Below are positions 1 to 6,939 of a stretch of DNA of 43,327 bases, piece by piece. The first letter of the stretch is position 1. Every line of letters begins with the position of its first letter. The translations under genes and the position numbers were made by a program. The stretch comes from Bacteroidia bacterium (lineage in GTDB: Bacteria > Bacteroidota > Bacteroidia > Flavobacteriales_D > Sanyastnellaceae). The stretch is from the NCBI GenBank assembly GCA_030427925.1, contig JAUICJ010000024.1, forward strand, positions 1-43,327, read 5' to 3'. The notes below the pieces were generated by a model. The model did no database searches and had not been told where the DNA came from. It saw only the letters and a list, made by a program, of their open reading frames with translations.

Positions 1-300
1 CATGGTGGCGGAGATGCCGGAGACGGTGCCGGTGAAGGTCGGGCTTGCGAGCGGCGCCTTGAGGTCGAGCGCGGCTTGGGTTGCGGACGACACGGGCTTG
101 TCGGCATCGGCGGTGTTGTCGACGTTGCCGAGGCCGACCATGGTGGCGGAGATGCCGGAGACGGTGCCGGAGAAGGTCGGGCTTGCGAGCGGCGCCTTGA
201 GGTCGAGGGCGGCTTGGGTTGCGGACGACACGGGCTTGTCGGCATCAGCGGTGTTGTCGACGTTGCCGAGGCCGACCATGGTGGCCGTGATGCCAGAGAC
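1..300 (-). repeat. tandem 138-bp coding repeats
   Basis: Copies start at 1, 139 and 277 (shared catggtggc), a spacing of exactly 138 bp or 46 codons. Copies 1-138 and 139-276 differ at only about three positions. The third copy matches for only about its first 25 bp and then diverges into the non-repeat N-terminal part. More copies may lie beyond the left edge. Confidence 0.9.
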
Positions 301-651
301 ATCCCCCGAAACACTCAAATCGCCCCCAACTTCCAAGTCCCCACCAAATTCACCAAAGGTCATCACCGTCAACGAGTCCATGAGCGAGTTGCCGGAGATC
401 TGCAACGATCCCGTCGAAATGGAGATGGCTTGATACGCTTGGACTTGCAGGATGTGATCGAGCGTGTCCTCGACCCAATTCAAGGTTTTCACCAAGGAGT
501 CCAGTTCATCGCTGACCCGTTGGCTGTTCAGGGTTTGGTACTGCCGATTCGTCGTCGAGGATTCGCGCAAATACTGTTGAGCGTGCGATTGGGTCAATCC
601 GATAAACACCAGGCAAGCGACGAGCGCTATACGATGAGCAATTGATTTCAT
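1..651 (-). CDS. secreted tail-fibre-like repeat protein (partial, C-terminus off the left edge)
   Basis: The frame read leftwards from an ATG at 651-649 has no stop and runs off the window, giving the first 217 residues. Residues 1-24 form a signal peptide (basic start, hydrophobic core ALVACLVFIGL, ending SHA before QQ). A short helical stretch rich in L/D/T follows (VSDELDSLVKTLNWVEDTL), then a beta-type stretch. From about residue 122 there are 46-residue repeats of the form GLGNVDNTADADKPVSSATQ followed by ALDLKAPLASPTF and GTVSGI. This repeat is familiar from phage tail fibres and from secreted Bacteroidota proteins of unknown role, where it forms beta-rich fibres. The protein is probably surface-exposed or secreted; adhesion is only an inference. 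Its N-terminal layout (signal peptide, short helix, long beta repeats) resembles the protein encoded at 27093-29762. The repeats are almost identical in DNA, so copy number may vary between strains. Confidence 0.8.
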   Translation of the reverse strand, partial: MKSIAHRIALVACLVFIGLTQSHAQQYLRESSTTNRQYQTLNSQRVSDELDSLVKTLNWVEDTLDHILQVQAYQAISISTGSLQISGNSLMDSLTVMTFGEFGGDLEVGGDLSVSGDVSGITATMVGLGNVDNTADADKPVSSATQAALDLKAPLASPTFSGTVSGISATMVGLGNVDNTADADKPVSSATQAALDLKAPLASPTFTGTVSGISATM

Positions 652-1056
652 GGGGATGAGTTTTAAGTTCAAGGGTCGGTTCAGCAAACTTACTCGTCGA
701 TTTTCGCGCGGATTTTCGTTGAAATGTTGGGGGAGGTTGAATGTGAAGTGGATGGGGTTGTTTTGGATTCTTAATGATTGAAGGTCAGGTATTTGTATGG
801 TTGTTTTTGTGGTCGAGAGTAGGTCGGAATGTGACGATTGCACCGCATGCCCCACCCAACGCGGTTCCCTTGGGGCATCATGAAGGATTTGTTGGAGGTC
901 AGGAGCGGTTCTTTAATGGGGTTAAGTAGCTGACAATGAATAGAAAGTTGTGTTTTGTTGTAGGTTCTAGCAGTGTGATTATTGTGAACTTATATCCTGA
1001 GAATAATAGGTGAATTTCACTTAAAATGGAGGTAGTTTTGGTGAACTTGCCGCCCG
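652..1056. other. AT-richer intergenic region between divergent genes
   Basis: No gene is supported in these 405 bases. They separate the minus-strand fibre gene (start 651) from the plus-strand regulator gene (start 1057) and must hold both promoters. One inverted repeat is visible: ATGCCCCA at 847-854 and TGGGGCAT at 871-878, with a 16-nt loop and no T-run. A TAGTTTTG at 1033-1040 fits the Bacteroidota -7 consensus for the plus-strand gene and would leave a 16-nt leader, but no convincing -33 TTG is placed for it. Confidence 0.5.
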
Positions 1057-2547
1057 ATGCGGTTGCTCGTTTTTACCTCTCTTGTGTTCGCCACCAGCGT
1101 GCTTCGGTCGCAGCCGAACTGGTCCGCCTTGGACGAACGGTTCCATGCCCTGTTCAGCAAGGTCCAAGACAACCCGATGGAGCTCCAGAGCCTTGCGCGG
1201 GCCGAGTTGTTCGACGCCCTGGAGGCCGATGATTGCGAAGCTGCGCTCGTTGCGCATTCGCTGCGCATTCGGGCCGCGATGATGCTGCAATTGCCACCCG
1301 ACGAAACGGATTGGGAATTGACGCTGCCGCCGGGCTGTCGTTTGGAATACCCTCGACTCAATTACGACATCGGGTGCAGGCTCATGGAGGTGGGTCGGTG
1401 GGAGGAGGCGCAGGAGCGATTTGGCCTAGCAGCAGAATCGCCCAAGTGGGCCAGCCACGCCTGGAACATGGTCGGCCTCATGCACCATCAAGCCGGCGAT
1501 TTGAAGGAGGCGTCATCCGCGTGGCAGCGGGCTCATGAAGCTGTTGATGGCCAGCCGAACCCCAGCGTCCTCATCAACTTGGGCCTGGTGCACAGTGCCC
1601 AGGGCGACTGGCACGAAGCGTTGCATTGGTTTCAACTCGCCCTCGAGGCGCACAAATGGAACGAGGAGACCCAAGCGTACATGTTTTTGGAGGACATCGA
1701 ACCGCTCATTTTGCTCAACCTGCTCCGGTCATCGGTGAACGTGAGCGATTCCGTGATTGCAGACCAAACCTGGGCTCAGTTGCGCCCCATCGAATTGATC
1801 GATGACCCCATTCGGCAGTTGAGGCCGCAATTGGATTACGCCCTGTGGCGCAACCGACAGGACGTAGTAGAGGGCTTGGTGCACGTGTATGGGCCGCATG
1901 TGATGGCCGACACGGCGCACGCCATGGAGCACCTCAACGACCGATTGTTGCTGTTCGACCCGTGGCGGAAAGCCGCAGGGTGGAGCTTGTACCGCGCGTT
2001 CGACGTGCTCGCACGAGCAGAGGCGGATGACCGGATGCGGCACACGGTGAGCCAGCAGACCGACAAGGAGACCAAGGCCATCGTGCGCGTAAGCCAGGTC
2101 CGATGGATGAACGCTGGGGCGTGGGCGATTTGGGTCCTCTGCACCGTTGCTGCAGCGGGCTTTGCCTTGCGGTGGCGGCATTTCCGAGCTGCCAGGTTGC
2201 AGTTGGAATCTTCCGATGATGCTGCGTTGTTCGCTCGGCTGCAAAAGGTCCTGTACTCTGAAAAGGGCGATCGCAGCCGCCAATTGGCCGTGGCTGCACT
2301 GGCGCAGCGGCTGGATCGCAAGTCGGGCATGGGCCGAGTTTCCGACGAACAGCTCAGCCGGCTGAATGCCCAGGAGGCGCGGGTACTGGAGTGGATTTTA
2401 GAAGGGCGCTCCTCGCAGGAAATCTCGGATTCCTTGAAGGTGACCGTTCAGCGGGTGTACAACATCCGTTCGGGCATTCGTTCGAAATTGGATTTGGCAC
2501 CTGGCCAAAACTGGGATGCCATCAAAAACGACCGCCATGCGGACTGA
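1057..2547 (+). CDS. TPR-containing membrane-anchored HTH (LuxR-type) regulator
   Basis: 496 aa. Residues 1-18 look like a signal peptide (MRLLVFTSLVFATSVLRS), so the long N-terminal part is probably periplasmic. Residues about 110-215 contain TPR-like helices (YDIGCRLMEVGRWEEAQERF; WNMVGLMHHQAGDLKEA; INLGLVHSAQGDWHEALHWF). A single membrane helix lies at about 353-372 (AWAIWVLCTVAAAGFAL), followed by basic residues (RWRHFRAARL) that fit a cytoplasmic side. The last about 65 residues hold a LuxR/GerE-like helix-turn-helix (LNAQEARVLEWILEGRSSQE, then VYNIRSGIRSKL). Proteins with this TPR-TM-HTH order are known in Bacteroidota as one-component membrane regulators; the ligand and targets are unknown. 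An in-frame stop at 1042 makes the ATG at 1057 the first possible ATG. The next gene overlaps its end and encodes a shorter protein with the same TM-HTH tail. Confidence 0.75.
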   Translation: MRLLVFTSLVFATSVLRSQPNWSALDERFHALFSKVQDNPMELQSLARAELFDALEADDCEAALVAHSLRIRAAMMLQLPPDETDWELTLPPGCRLEYPRLNYDIGCRLMEVGRWEEAQERFGLAAESPKWASHAWNMVGLMHHQAGDLKEASSAWQRAHEAVDGQPNPSVLINLGLVHSAQGDWHEALHWFQLALEAHKWNEETQAYMFLEDIEPLILLNLLRSSVNVSDSVIADQTWAQLRPIELIDDPIRQLRPQLDYALWRNRQDVVEGLVHVYGPHVMADTAHAMEHLNDRLLLFDPWRKAAGWSLYRAFDVLARAEADDRMRHTVSQQTDKETKAIVRVSQVRWMNAGAWAIWVLCTVAAAGFALRWRHFRAARLQLESSDDAALFARLQKVLYSEKGDRSRQLAVAALAQRLDRKSGMGRVSDEQLSRLNAQEARVLEWILEGRSSQEISDSLKVTVQRVYNIRSGIRSKLDLAPGQNWDAIKNDRHAD

Positions 2548-3217
2548 TTCCCTTCCGTGCCCCGAGGCTTCGTCGGTGGCCGAATTCGTGGCATGCGCCC
2601 AGTCGGATTGGGCGGGCCTGCCGTTCGCGGAGCCCTGGAGCCGCGGGTTTGAATGGCGGGAGAGCGATTTGGACGGGATGCGGTTGTGGTATGGGCTGCG
2701 CTCGGATTGGGGGGAGCACATCGAGCCGGAATTCGAGGGGATTCACTTGGAAACGGCGGAGTCGGTTTGGGCGTGGTGGTGGGCTGCGGGGCAAGCGCCG
2801 TACTTGGTGGTGGGCATTGTCGTTTCCGTCTTGGCGTTGGGCATTGCCTGGTGGGCCTGGCGGCGCGAGTTGCCATCGGCGGCTTCGGGGCATGCGTTTG
2901 CGCGGTGGCCGGAGTTGGCGGTGTTGCTGCAGCGGGGGGCTTCGAAGGCGGTTTTGGATGTTGTGATGAGTGACATGCGGGAGCAATTGATTCCAACGCG
3001 GGCCGAGAAGGAGCGTTGGCGGTGGTCGGAGTTGAACGAGCGGGAGCAGGAATGCGCGGGATACATCGTTCGGGGTTTGGCCCCCGAAGACGTCGCGCGC
3101 ATCATGCACTGCACGCCAAAGCACGTTTACAACCTGCGCTCGAACATCCGCAAACGCTTGGCCTTGCCGAAAGACGCGGACCTTGAAGCCACCCTCAGGG
3201 CGCGGGCGGACACGTGA
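2537..3217 (+). CDS. short membrane-anchored HTH regulator, partner of the upstream gene
   Basis: 226 aa from the ATG at 2537, which overlaps the upstream stop by 11 bp; an ATG at 2516 would add seven residues. It has no TPRs. A hydrophobic helix lies at about residues 85-106 (YLVVGIVVSVLALGIAWWAW), followed by RR. The C-terminus carries an HTH (LNEREQECAGYIVRGLAPED, then VYNLRSNIRKRL) clearly related to the tail of the preceding protein (VYNIRSGIRSKL). The N-terminal part (about 80 residues, W/E-rich) is not recognised and has no clear signal peptide, but the helix plus HTH again puts the DNA-binding end in the cytoplasm. The overlap suggests translational coupling, so the two may act as a pair, perhaps as heterodimers. 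The photolyase genes lie just downstream on the same strand; a regulatory link is only inferred. Confidence 0.7.
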   Translation: MRTDSLPCPEASSVAEFVACAQSDWAGLPFAEPWSRGFEWRESDLDGMRLWYGLRSDWGEHIEPEFEGIHLETAESVWAWWWAAGQAPYLVVGIVVSVLALGIAWWAWRRELPSAASGHAFARWPELAVLLQRGASKAVLDVVMSDMREQLIPTRAEKERWRWSELNEREQECAGYIVRGLAPEDVARIMHCTPKHVYNLRSNIRKRLALPKDADLEATLRARADT

Positions 3218-3248
3218 ACCTGGACTGCCTCCCGCCTGTTAATCGGGC

Positions 3249-3398
3249 ATGGCACACAAAAAGCTTCACCTGCCCGAAAAGGACTGCGCGGCCTGCGGAA
3301 GGCCGTTCGCGTGGCGGAAGAAATGGGAAGGGGTTTGGGATGAGGTGAAGTACTGCAGCCAACGGTGCCGTTCGCAGCGCAACGCGGTCCAAGCATGA
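3249..3398 (+). CDS. DUF2256 family zinc-ribbon-like small protein
   Basis: A 49-residue ORF begins MAHKKLHLPEKDCAACGRPF and ends YCSQRCRSQRNAVQA. Cysteines 13, 16, 36 and 40 make a CxxC...CxxxC pattern that could bind zinc. Sequence and length match DUF2256, small proteins often encoded next to photolyase/cryptochrome-like genes. Its stop codon overlaps the start of the FeS photolyase gene in an ATGA, so the two are almost certainly translationally coupled. The molecular function is not known to me; a role in photolyase assembly or damage recognition would be a guess from context. Confidence 0.85.
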   Translation: MAHKKLHLPEKDCAACGRPFAWRKKWEGVWDEVKYCSQRCRSQRNAVQA

Positions 3399-4927
3399 GC
3401 GGCGGGGAGGTGCGCCTCGTGATGGGCGATCAGCTGAACGCCCAGCATTCGTGGTTCGCGGAGCGCGATGACGAGGTGGTGTACCTGATGATGGAGGTGC
3501 GCCAGGAAACGGATTACGTGCGGCATCACGTCCAAAAGGTCGTGGCGTTTTTCCTCGCCATGCGCGCCTTTGCCGAAGCGCGGCGCGCCGAAGGGCACCG
3601 GGTGCACTACGTGGCGCTCGACGACGGGGAGAACGCCCAAACCATCGAAGGCAACCTGCGGGCGGCGTTGGCGCGCTATGGCACGCAGCGGTGGGCGCAC
3701 CAGCAAGTGGACGAATGGCGGCTCGACGAGCAGTTCCGGTCGTTGCGCGAGCGGGTCGGGGAGGGGCGCGAGGTGGATTCGGAGCATTTTTTAACGGCGC
3801 GCGGGGATTTGGCCCAGCTCTTCGAGGGGAAGAAGACGTACCTGATGGAACGGTTTTACCGCGAGATGCGGAAGCGGCATGGGGTGCTGCTCGACGCGGC
3901 GGGCGAGCCCGAGGGCGGCAAGTGGAATTACGATGCCGACAACCGCAGCAAGTGGCCGAAGGGGCACGTGCCGCCGGCGCCGCTGGAGTTCGAGCGGGAT
4001 GTGCGGCCGGTGGTGGAGTTGTTGGAGCGGAGTGGGGTGGAGGCGCTCGGGGCGGCGGAGCCGTTCGGTTGGGCGGTGACGCGGGAGGAGGCGGAAGCGA
4101 CGCTGGCGCATTTCGTGGCGGAGTTGCTGCCGCGGTTTGGGGCGTTGCAGGATGCGATGACGACGCAGGGTTGGGCGCTGTACCACAGCCGGTTGAGCTT
4201 CGTGATGAACGCGAAGATCCTGCATCCGATGGAGGTGATTCGCGCCGTGGAGGAGGCGTGGCGCGCGGATCCGGAGCGGGTGCCGCTGAACGCCGCGGAG
4301 GGCTTCATTCGCCAAATCCTGGGCTGGCGCGAATACGTGCGCGGCATCTACTGGGCCCGCATGCCGGAGTATGCTGAGCTCAATGCACTCGGGGCGGAGC
4401 GGGCGATGCCGGCGTGGTTTTGGACGGGGAACACGCGCATGGCCTGCATGCGGCACGCCATCGGCCAAACCCTGCAGCACAGCTACGCCCACCACATCCA
4501 ACGGCTCATGGTCACGGGCAACTTCGCCCTGCTGGCCGGCCTGCATCCCGACGAGGTCGACGCCTGGTACCTCGGCGTGTACATCGACGCGCTCGAATGG
4601 GTCGAAATGCCCAACACGCGCGGCATGAGCCAGTTCGCCGACGGGGGCATCGTGGGAACGAAGCCGTATGCGGCCTCCGCGAATTACATTCAGAAACAGG
4701 GCGATTACTGCAGCGGCTGCGCGTACAAGGCGAAGGAGCGCGTGGGGCCGCAGTCGTGCCCGTTGAACAGCTTGTACTGGGATTTTCACGCGCGGAATCG
4801 GCCGCTCTTGGAGCCCAATCCGCGCATCGGCATGGTGTACCGGAATTGGGATCGGAAGTCGACCGAGGAGCAGCAGGCCTTGCTGGCGCGCGCCGCCGAA
4901 GTGTTGGACCAAATCGAATCGCTATGA
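3395..4927 (+). CDS. phrB: FeS-type bacterial cryptochrome / (6-4) photolyase
   Basis: 510 aa from the ATG at 3395, inside an ATGA overlap with the DUF2256 gene. This family (deoxyribodipyrimidine photolyase-related, FeS-BCP/CryPro) repairs (6-4) photoproducts using FAD and blue light and carries a 4Fe-4S cluster. Four cysteines at 351, 439, 442 and 455 (ACMRHA, YCSGC, SCPLNS) have the 88/3/13 spacing of the cluster ligands in Agrobacterium PhrB. The HHxxR motif (AHHIQR, residues 366-370) fits the (6-4) active site. Other family blocks are NYDADNRSKWP, AEGFIRQILGWREYVRG and PNTRGMSQFADGGIVGTKPY. The N-terminal about 130 residues (MGDQLNAQHSW...) fit the antenna-binding domain. The cry-DASH gene follows with a 4-bp overlap. 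Motifs and length are complete. Confidence 0.93.
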   Translation: MSGGEVRLVMGDQLNAQHSWFAERDDEVVYLMMEVRQETDYVRHHVQKVVAFFLAMRAFAEARRAEGHRVHYVALDDGENAQTIEGNLRAALARYGTQRWAHQQVDEWRLDEQFRSLRERVGEGREVDSEHFLTARGDLAQLFEGKKTYLMERFYREMRKRHGVLLDAAGEPEGGKWNYDADNRSKWPKGHVPPAPLEFERDVRPVVELLERSGVEALGAAEPFGWAVTREEAEATLAHFVAELLPRFGALQDAMTTQGWALYHSRLSFVMNAKILHPMEVIRAVEEAWRADPERVPLNAAEGFIRQILGWREYVRGIYWARMPEYAELNALGAERAMPAWFWTGNTRMACMRHAIGQTLQHSYAHHIQRLMVTGNFALLAGLHPDEVDAWYLGVYIDALEWVEMPNTRGMSQFADGGIVGTKPYAASANYIQKQGDYCSGCAYKAKERVGPQSCPLNSLYWDFHARNRPLLEPNPRIGMVYRNWDRKSTEEQQALLARAAEVLDQIESL

Positions 4928-6177
4928 CCCCTTCCGTCCTCATCTGGTTCCGCAACGACCTCCGCCCGACTGATCACCCTGCGTGGCACGCGGCCTGCGC
5001 CTCGGGCCTGCGCCCCATTCCCGTGTTCATCGAGGAACCGTGGCGCACCGAAGCCAGTCCTTGGCTCGACGGTCGCCCCGCCCTCGGCGCCCGCCGCGCG
5101 CAATTCGTGGCCGAAAGCGTGCACGCCCTGCAAGAAGCGCTGGGCGGCCTCCTCGTCCGCCGCGGTGAACCCGCCACGGTGCTCGCGGCCCTGGCCGAAG
5201 AATACGGCGCGACCCAAGTCCACTGCACCGCCGGCCACGCGCCCTACGAGCGCAACGACGAGGCCGCCGTGGCCGCGCGGCTCGACCTCGTCCGCCACGA
5301 GGGCGCCACGCTCCTCCATCCCGACGACCTCCCCTTCGACCTCGCCGACACCCCTGAGGTGTTCACCCGCTTCCGGAATAAGGTGGAACGGAAATGGAAG
5401 GTCCGCCCTGCACTGCCCGCCCCCGCAGTCGCCGTCGACGTGCCGAAGGAAGCCCAAGCGGTGACGGCGAAGGAACCCGTCGATGCGCGTTTGGCCTTGA
5501 CCTACGAAGGCAGCCACCAAGCCGCCCGCGCCCGCCTGCACCACTACCTCGACGGCACGCGCGCCCTCTCCACGTACAAGGAAACCCGCAACGGCCTCAT
5601 CGGCGCCGATTACAGCTCCAAGTTCAGCCCGTGGCTCGCCTCCGGTGCCCTCGGTCCGCGCGAAACCTACGAGGCGATCCGCGCCTACGAGGCCCAACAC
5701 GGCGCCAACGACAGCACCTACTGGCTCGTCTTCGAACTCCTGTGGCGGGACTACTTCGCCTTCGTCGCACGGCAATTCGGCCCCCGCCTCTACGCCGGTT
5801 CGGGCCTGCGCGCCGCCGCGCCGCCTCCCCCATGGAATTCCCGCGCGCGCACCGCATTCGACCGCTGGAGCCGCGGGGCCACCGGCCAGCCCTTCGTCGA
5901 CGCTTGCCTCCACGAACTCAACGCCACGGGCTTCCTCTCCAACCGCGGCCGCCAAGTCGCCGCCTCGTACCTCGTCCACGACCTCGGCGTGGACTGGCGC
6001 GCCGGCGCCGCATGGTTCGAACACCACCTCATCGACCACGACCCCGCCTCCAATGCCGGCAACTGGCTCTACATCGCAGGCCGCGGCAACGACCCCCGCC
6101 CGGTGCGCCGCTTCAATCCCGAAGGCCAAGCCGAACGCTACGACCCCGACGGCGCCTACCGCGACCTCTGGGTATAA
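4924..6177 (+). CDS. DASH-family cryptochrome / photolyase
   Basis: 417 aa. The start is the ATG at 4924, which overlaps the photolyase stop (ATGA) and begins the typical N-terminus MTPSVLIWFRNDLRPTDHPA. The frame is open further upstream, but that is an out-of-frame reading of the previous gene. The N-terminal alpha/beta domain is followed by the FAD domain: STYKETRNGLIGADYSSKFS, SGALGPRETYEAI, LLWRDYFAFVARQFG, FLSNRGRQVAASYLVHDLG and NAGNWLYIAGRGNDPRPVRR, then the YDPDGAYRDLW tail. These are diagnostic of cry-DASH, which binds FAD and methenyltetrahydrofolate and repairs cyclobutane dimers in single-stranded DNA. Together with the FeS photolyase it gives repair of both main UV lesions. It is slightly shorter than many cry-DASH proteins but not visibly truncated. 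Confidence 0.93.
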   Translation: MTPSVLIWFRNDLRPTDHPAWHAACASGLRPIPVFIEEPWRTEASPWLDGRPALGARRAQFVAESVHALQEALGGLLVRRGEPATVLAALAEEYGATQVHCTAGHAPYERNDEAAVAARLDLVRHEGATLLHPDDLPFDLADTPEVFTRFRNKVERKWKVRPALPAPAVAVDVPKEAQAVTAKEPVDARLALTYEGSHQAARARLHHYLDGTRALSTYKETRNGLIGADYSSKFSPWLASGALGPRETYEAIRAYEAQHGANDSTYWLVFELLWRDYFAFVARQFGPRLYAGSGLRAAAPPPPWNSRARTAFDRWSRGATGQPFVDACLHELNATGFLSNRGRQVAASYLVHDLGVDWRAGAAWFEHHLIDHDPASNAGNWLYIAGRGNDPRPVRRFNPEGQAERYDPDGAYRDLWV

Positions 6178-6179
6178 AA

Positions 6180-6210
6180 AATCCCCGGCGCCACGCGGGC
6201 ACCGGGGATT
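6180..6210 (-). terminator. rho-independent terminator of the peroxiredoxin gene
   Basis: AATCCCCGG (6180-6188) pairs perfectly with CCGGGGATT (6202-6210). On the minus strand the hairpin is followed by a T-run (the plus-strand ATAAAAAA), so it best serves the peroxiredoxin gene. There is no T-run in the plus direction, but the stem may also slow readthrough from cry-DASH. Confidence 0.75.
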
Positions 6211-6228
6211 CCATGAAATTGCTGGATG

Positions 6229-6858
6229 TCAGTGCGAAGCGAGGTATGCGGCAACCCCAGAAGGCGTTGCATCCATCGCTTCCTTGCCCTCACCCCAGTT
6301 GGCGGGGCAAACTTCGCCGTTCTCCTCCACGTGGCGCAACGCATCGACCATGCGCATGGCTTCGTCCACGTTCCGTCCGAGCGGCAAGTTGTTCACGAGC
6401 TGGTGCTGAACGACGCCGTTCTTGTCGATCAAGAACAAACCGCGGTACGCCACCAAATCATTCGTCGCCGACAAGTTGCCTTCTTCGTCATACTCGTACT
6501 CGCCGGTCAAGACGTCGAAGTTCGTCGAAATGGTCTTGTTCGCGTCAGCAACGATCGGGTACTTGATGCCCTGAATGCCGCCCTTGTCCTTGGGGATGCC
6601 GAGGTACGCGTGGTGCGACTCAGCGGTGTCCGTTGAGCACGCGACCACAGCCACGTCACGCGACTCGAAATCGGCGAGGCGCTCGTTGAACGCGTGCAAT
6701 TCGGTCGGGCAGACGAACGTGAAATCCTTCGGGTAGAAGAAGAACACGACGTACTTCTTGCCGAGGTACTGGTCCAACGAGAAGTTGTCTACGATGTTTC
6801 CGTCCACTACTGCGGGCGAAGAAAAGTGGGGGGCCTTGCGGCCGACAAGTACTGCCAT
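6229..6858 (-). CDS. typical 2-Cys peroxiredoxin (AhpC/Prx1 type)
   Basis: 209 aa, starting MAVLVGRKAPHFSSPAVVDG at the ATG at 6858. The much longer open frame upstream is antisense to ppk and is not coding. It reduces hydrogen peroxide and alkyl peroxides in the cytoplasm with thioredoxin or AhpF as donor. The peroxidatic Cys50 is in the conserved FTFVCPTELHAF and the resolving Cys184 in GEVCPANW; LVAYRGLFLIDKNGVVQHQ is the usual core strand. The C-terminal helix ends in AYLASH rather than the YF tail of the most overoxidation-sensitive eukaryotic forms. A TATCTTTG -7 box at 6895-6888 gives a leader of about 29 nt, and a hairpin terminator follows. The gene is divergent from ppk; no OxyR gene is nearby. 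Confidence 0.95.
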   Translation of the reverse strand: MAVLVGRKAPHFSSPAVVDGNIVDNFSLDQYLGKKYVVFFFYPKDFTFVCPTELHAFNERLADFESRDVAVVACSTDTAESHHAYLGIPKDKGGIQGIKYPIVADANKTISTNFDVLTGEYEYDEEGNLSATNDLVAYRGLFLIDKNGVVQHQLVNNLPLGRNVDEAMRMVDALRHVEENGEVCPANWGEGKEAMDATPSGVAAYLASH

Positions 6859-6887
6859 GGTCGGTAGTTTTGATGTGGTTTCGGGTG

Positions 6888-6895
6888 CAAAGATA
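6888..6895 (-). promoter_or_regulatory. -7 box of the peroxiredoxin promoter
   Basis: The minus strand reads TATCTTTG, a full match to the Bacteroidota TAnnTTTG, 29 nt before the start codon at 6858. No exact -33 TTG was placed. Confidence 0.55.
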
Positions 6896-6927
6896 AGGTC
6901 CTTAACACAGCCGCAGGAGTGCGGGCG

Positions 6928-6935
6928 TATCTTCG
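6928..6935 (+). promoter_or_regulatory. -7 box of the ppk promoter
   Basis: TATCTTCG (one mismatch to TAnnTTTG) lies exactly 4 nt (GGCC) before the GTG at 6940. If transcription starts 4-5 nt after the box, the mRNA begins at this GTG. That favours 6940 over the GTG at 6919 and suggests a leaderless message. Confidence 0.45.
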
Positions 6936-6939
6936 GGCC

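Noticed and set aside
76-645. Plus-strand frames over the 138-bp repeats at the left end
   Set aside because: The minus strand gives a signal peptide and the well-known GLGNVDNT repeat; the plus frames are shadows.
847-878. ATGCCCCA / TGGGGCAT inverted repeat as a terminator
   Set aside because: No T-run on either side and it lies between divergent genes, where no terminator is expected.
3218-3248. Promoter between the HTH pair and DUF2256
   Set aside because: No TAnnTTTG-like box is visible in the 31-bp gap, so it is left as possibly cotranscribed rather than called as a promoter.
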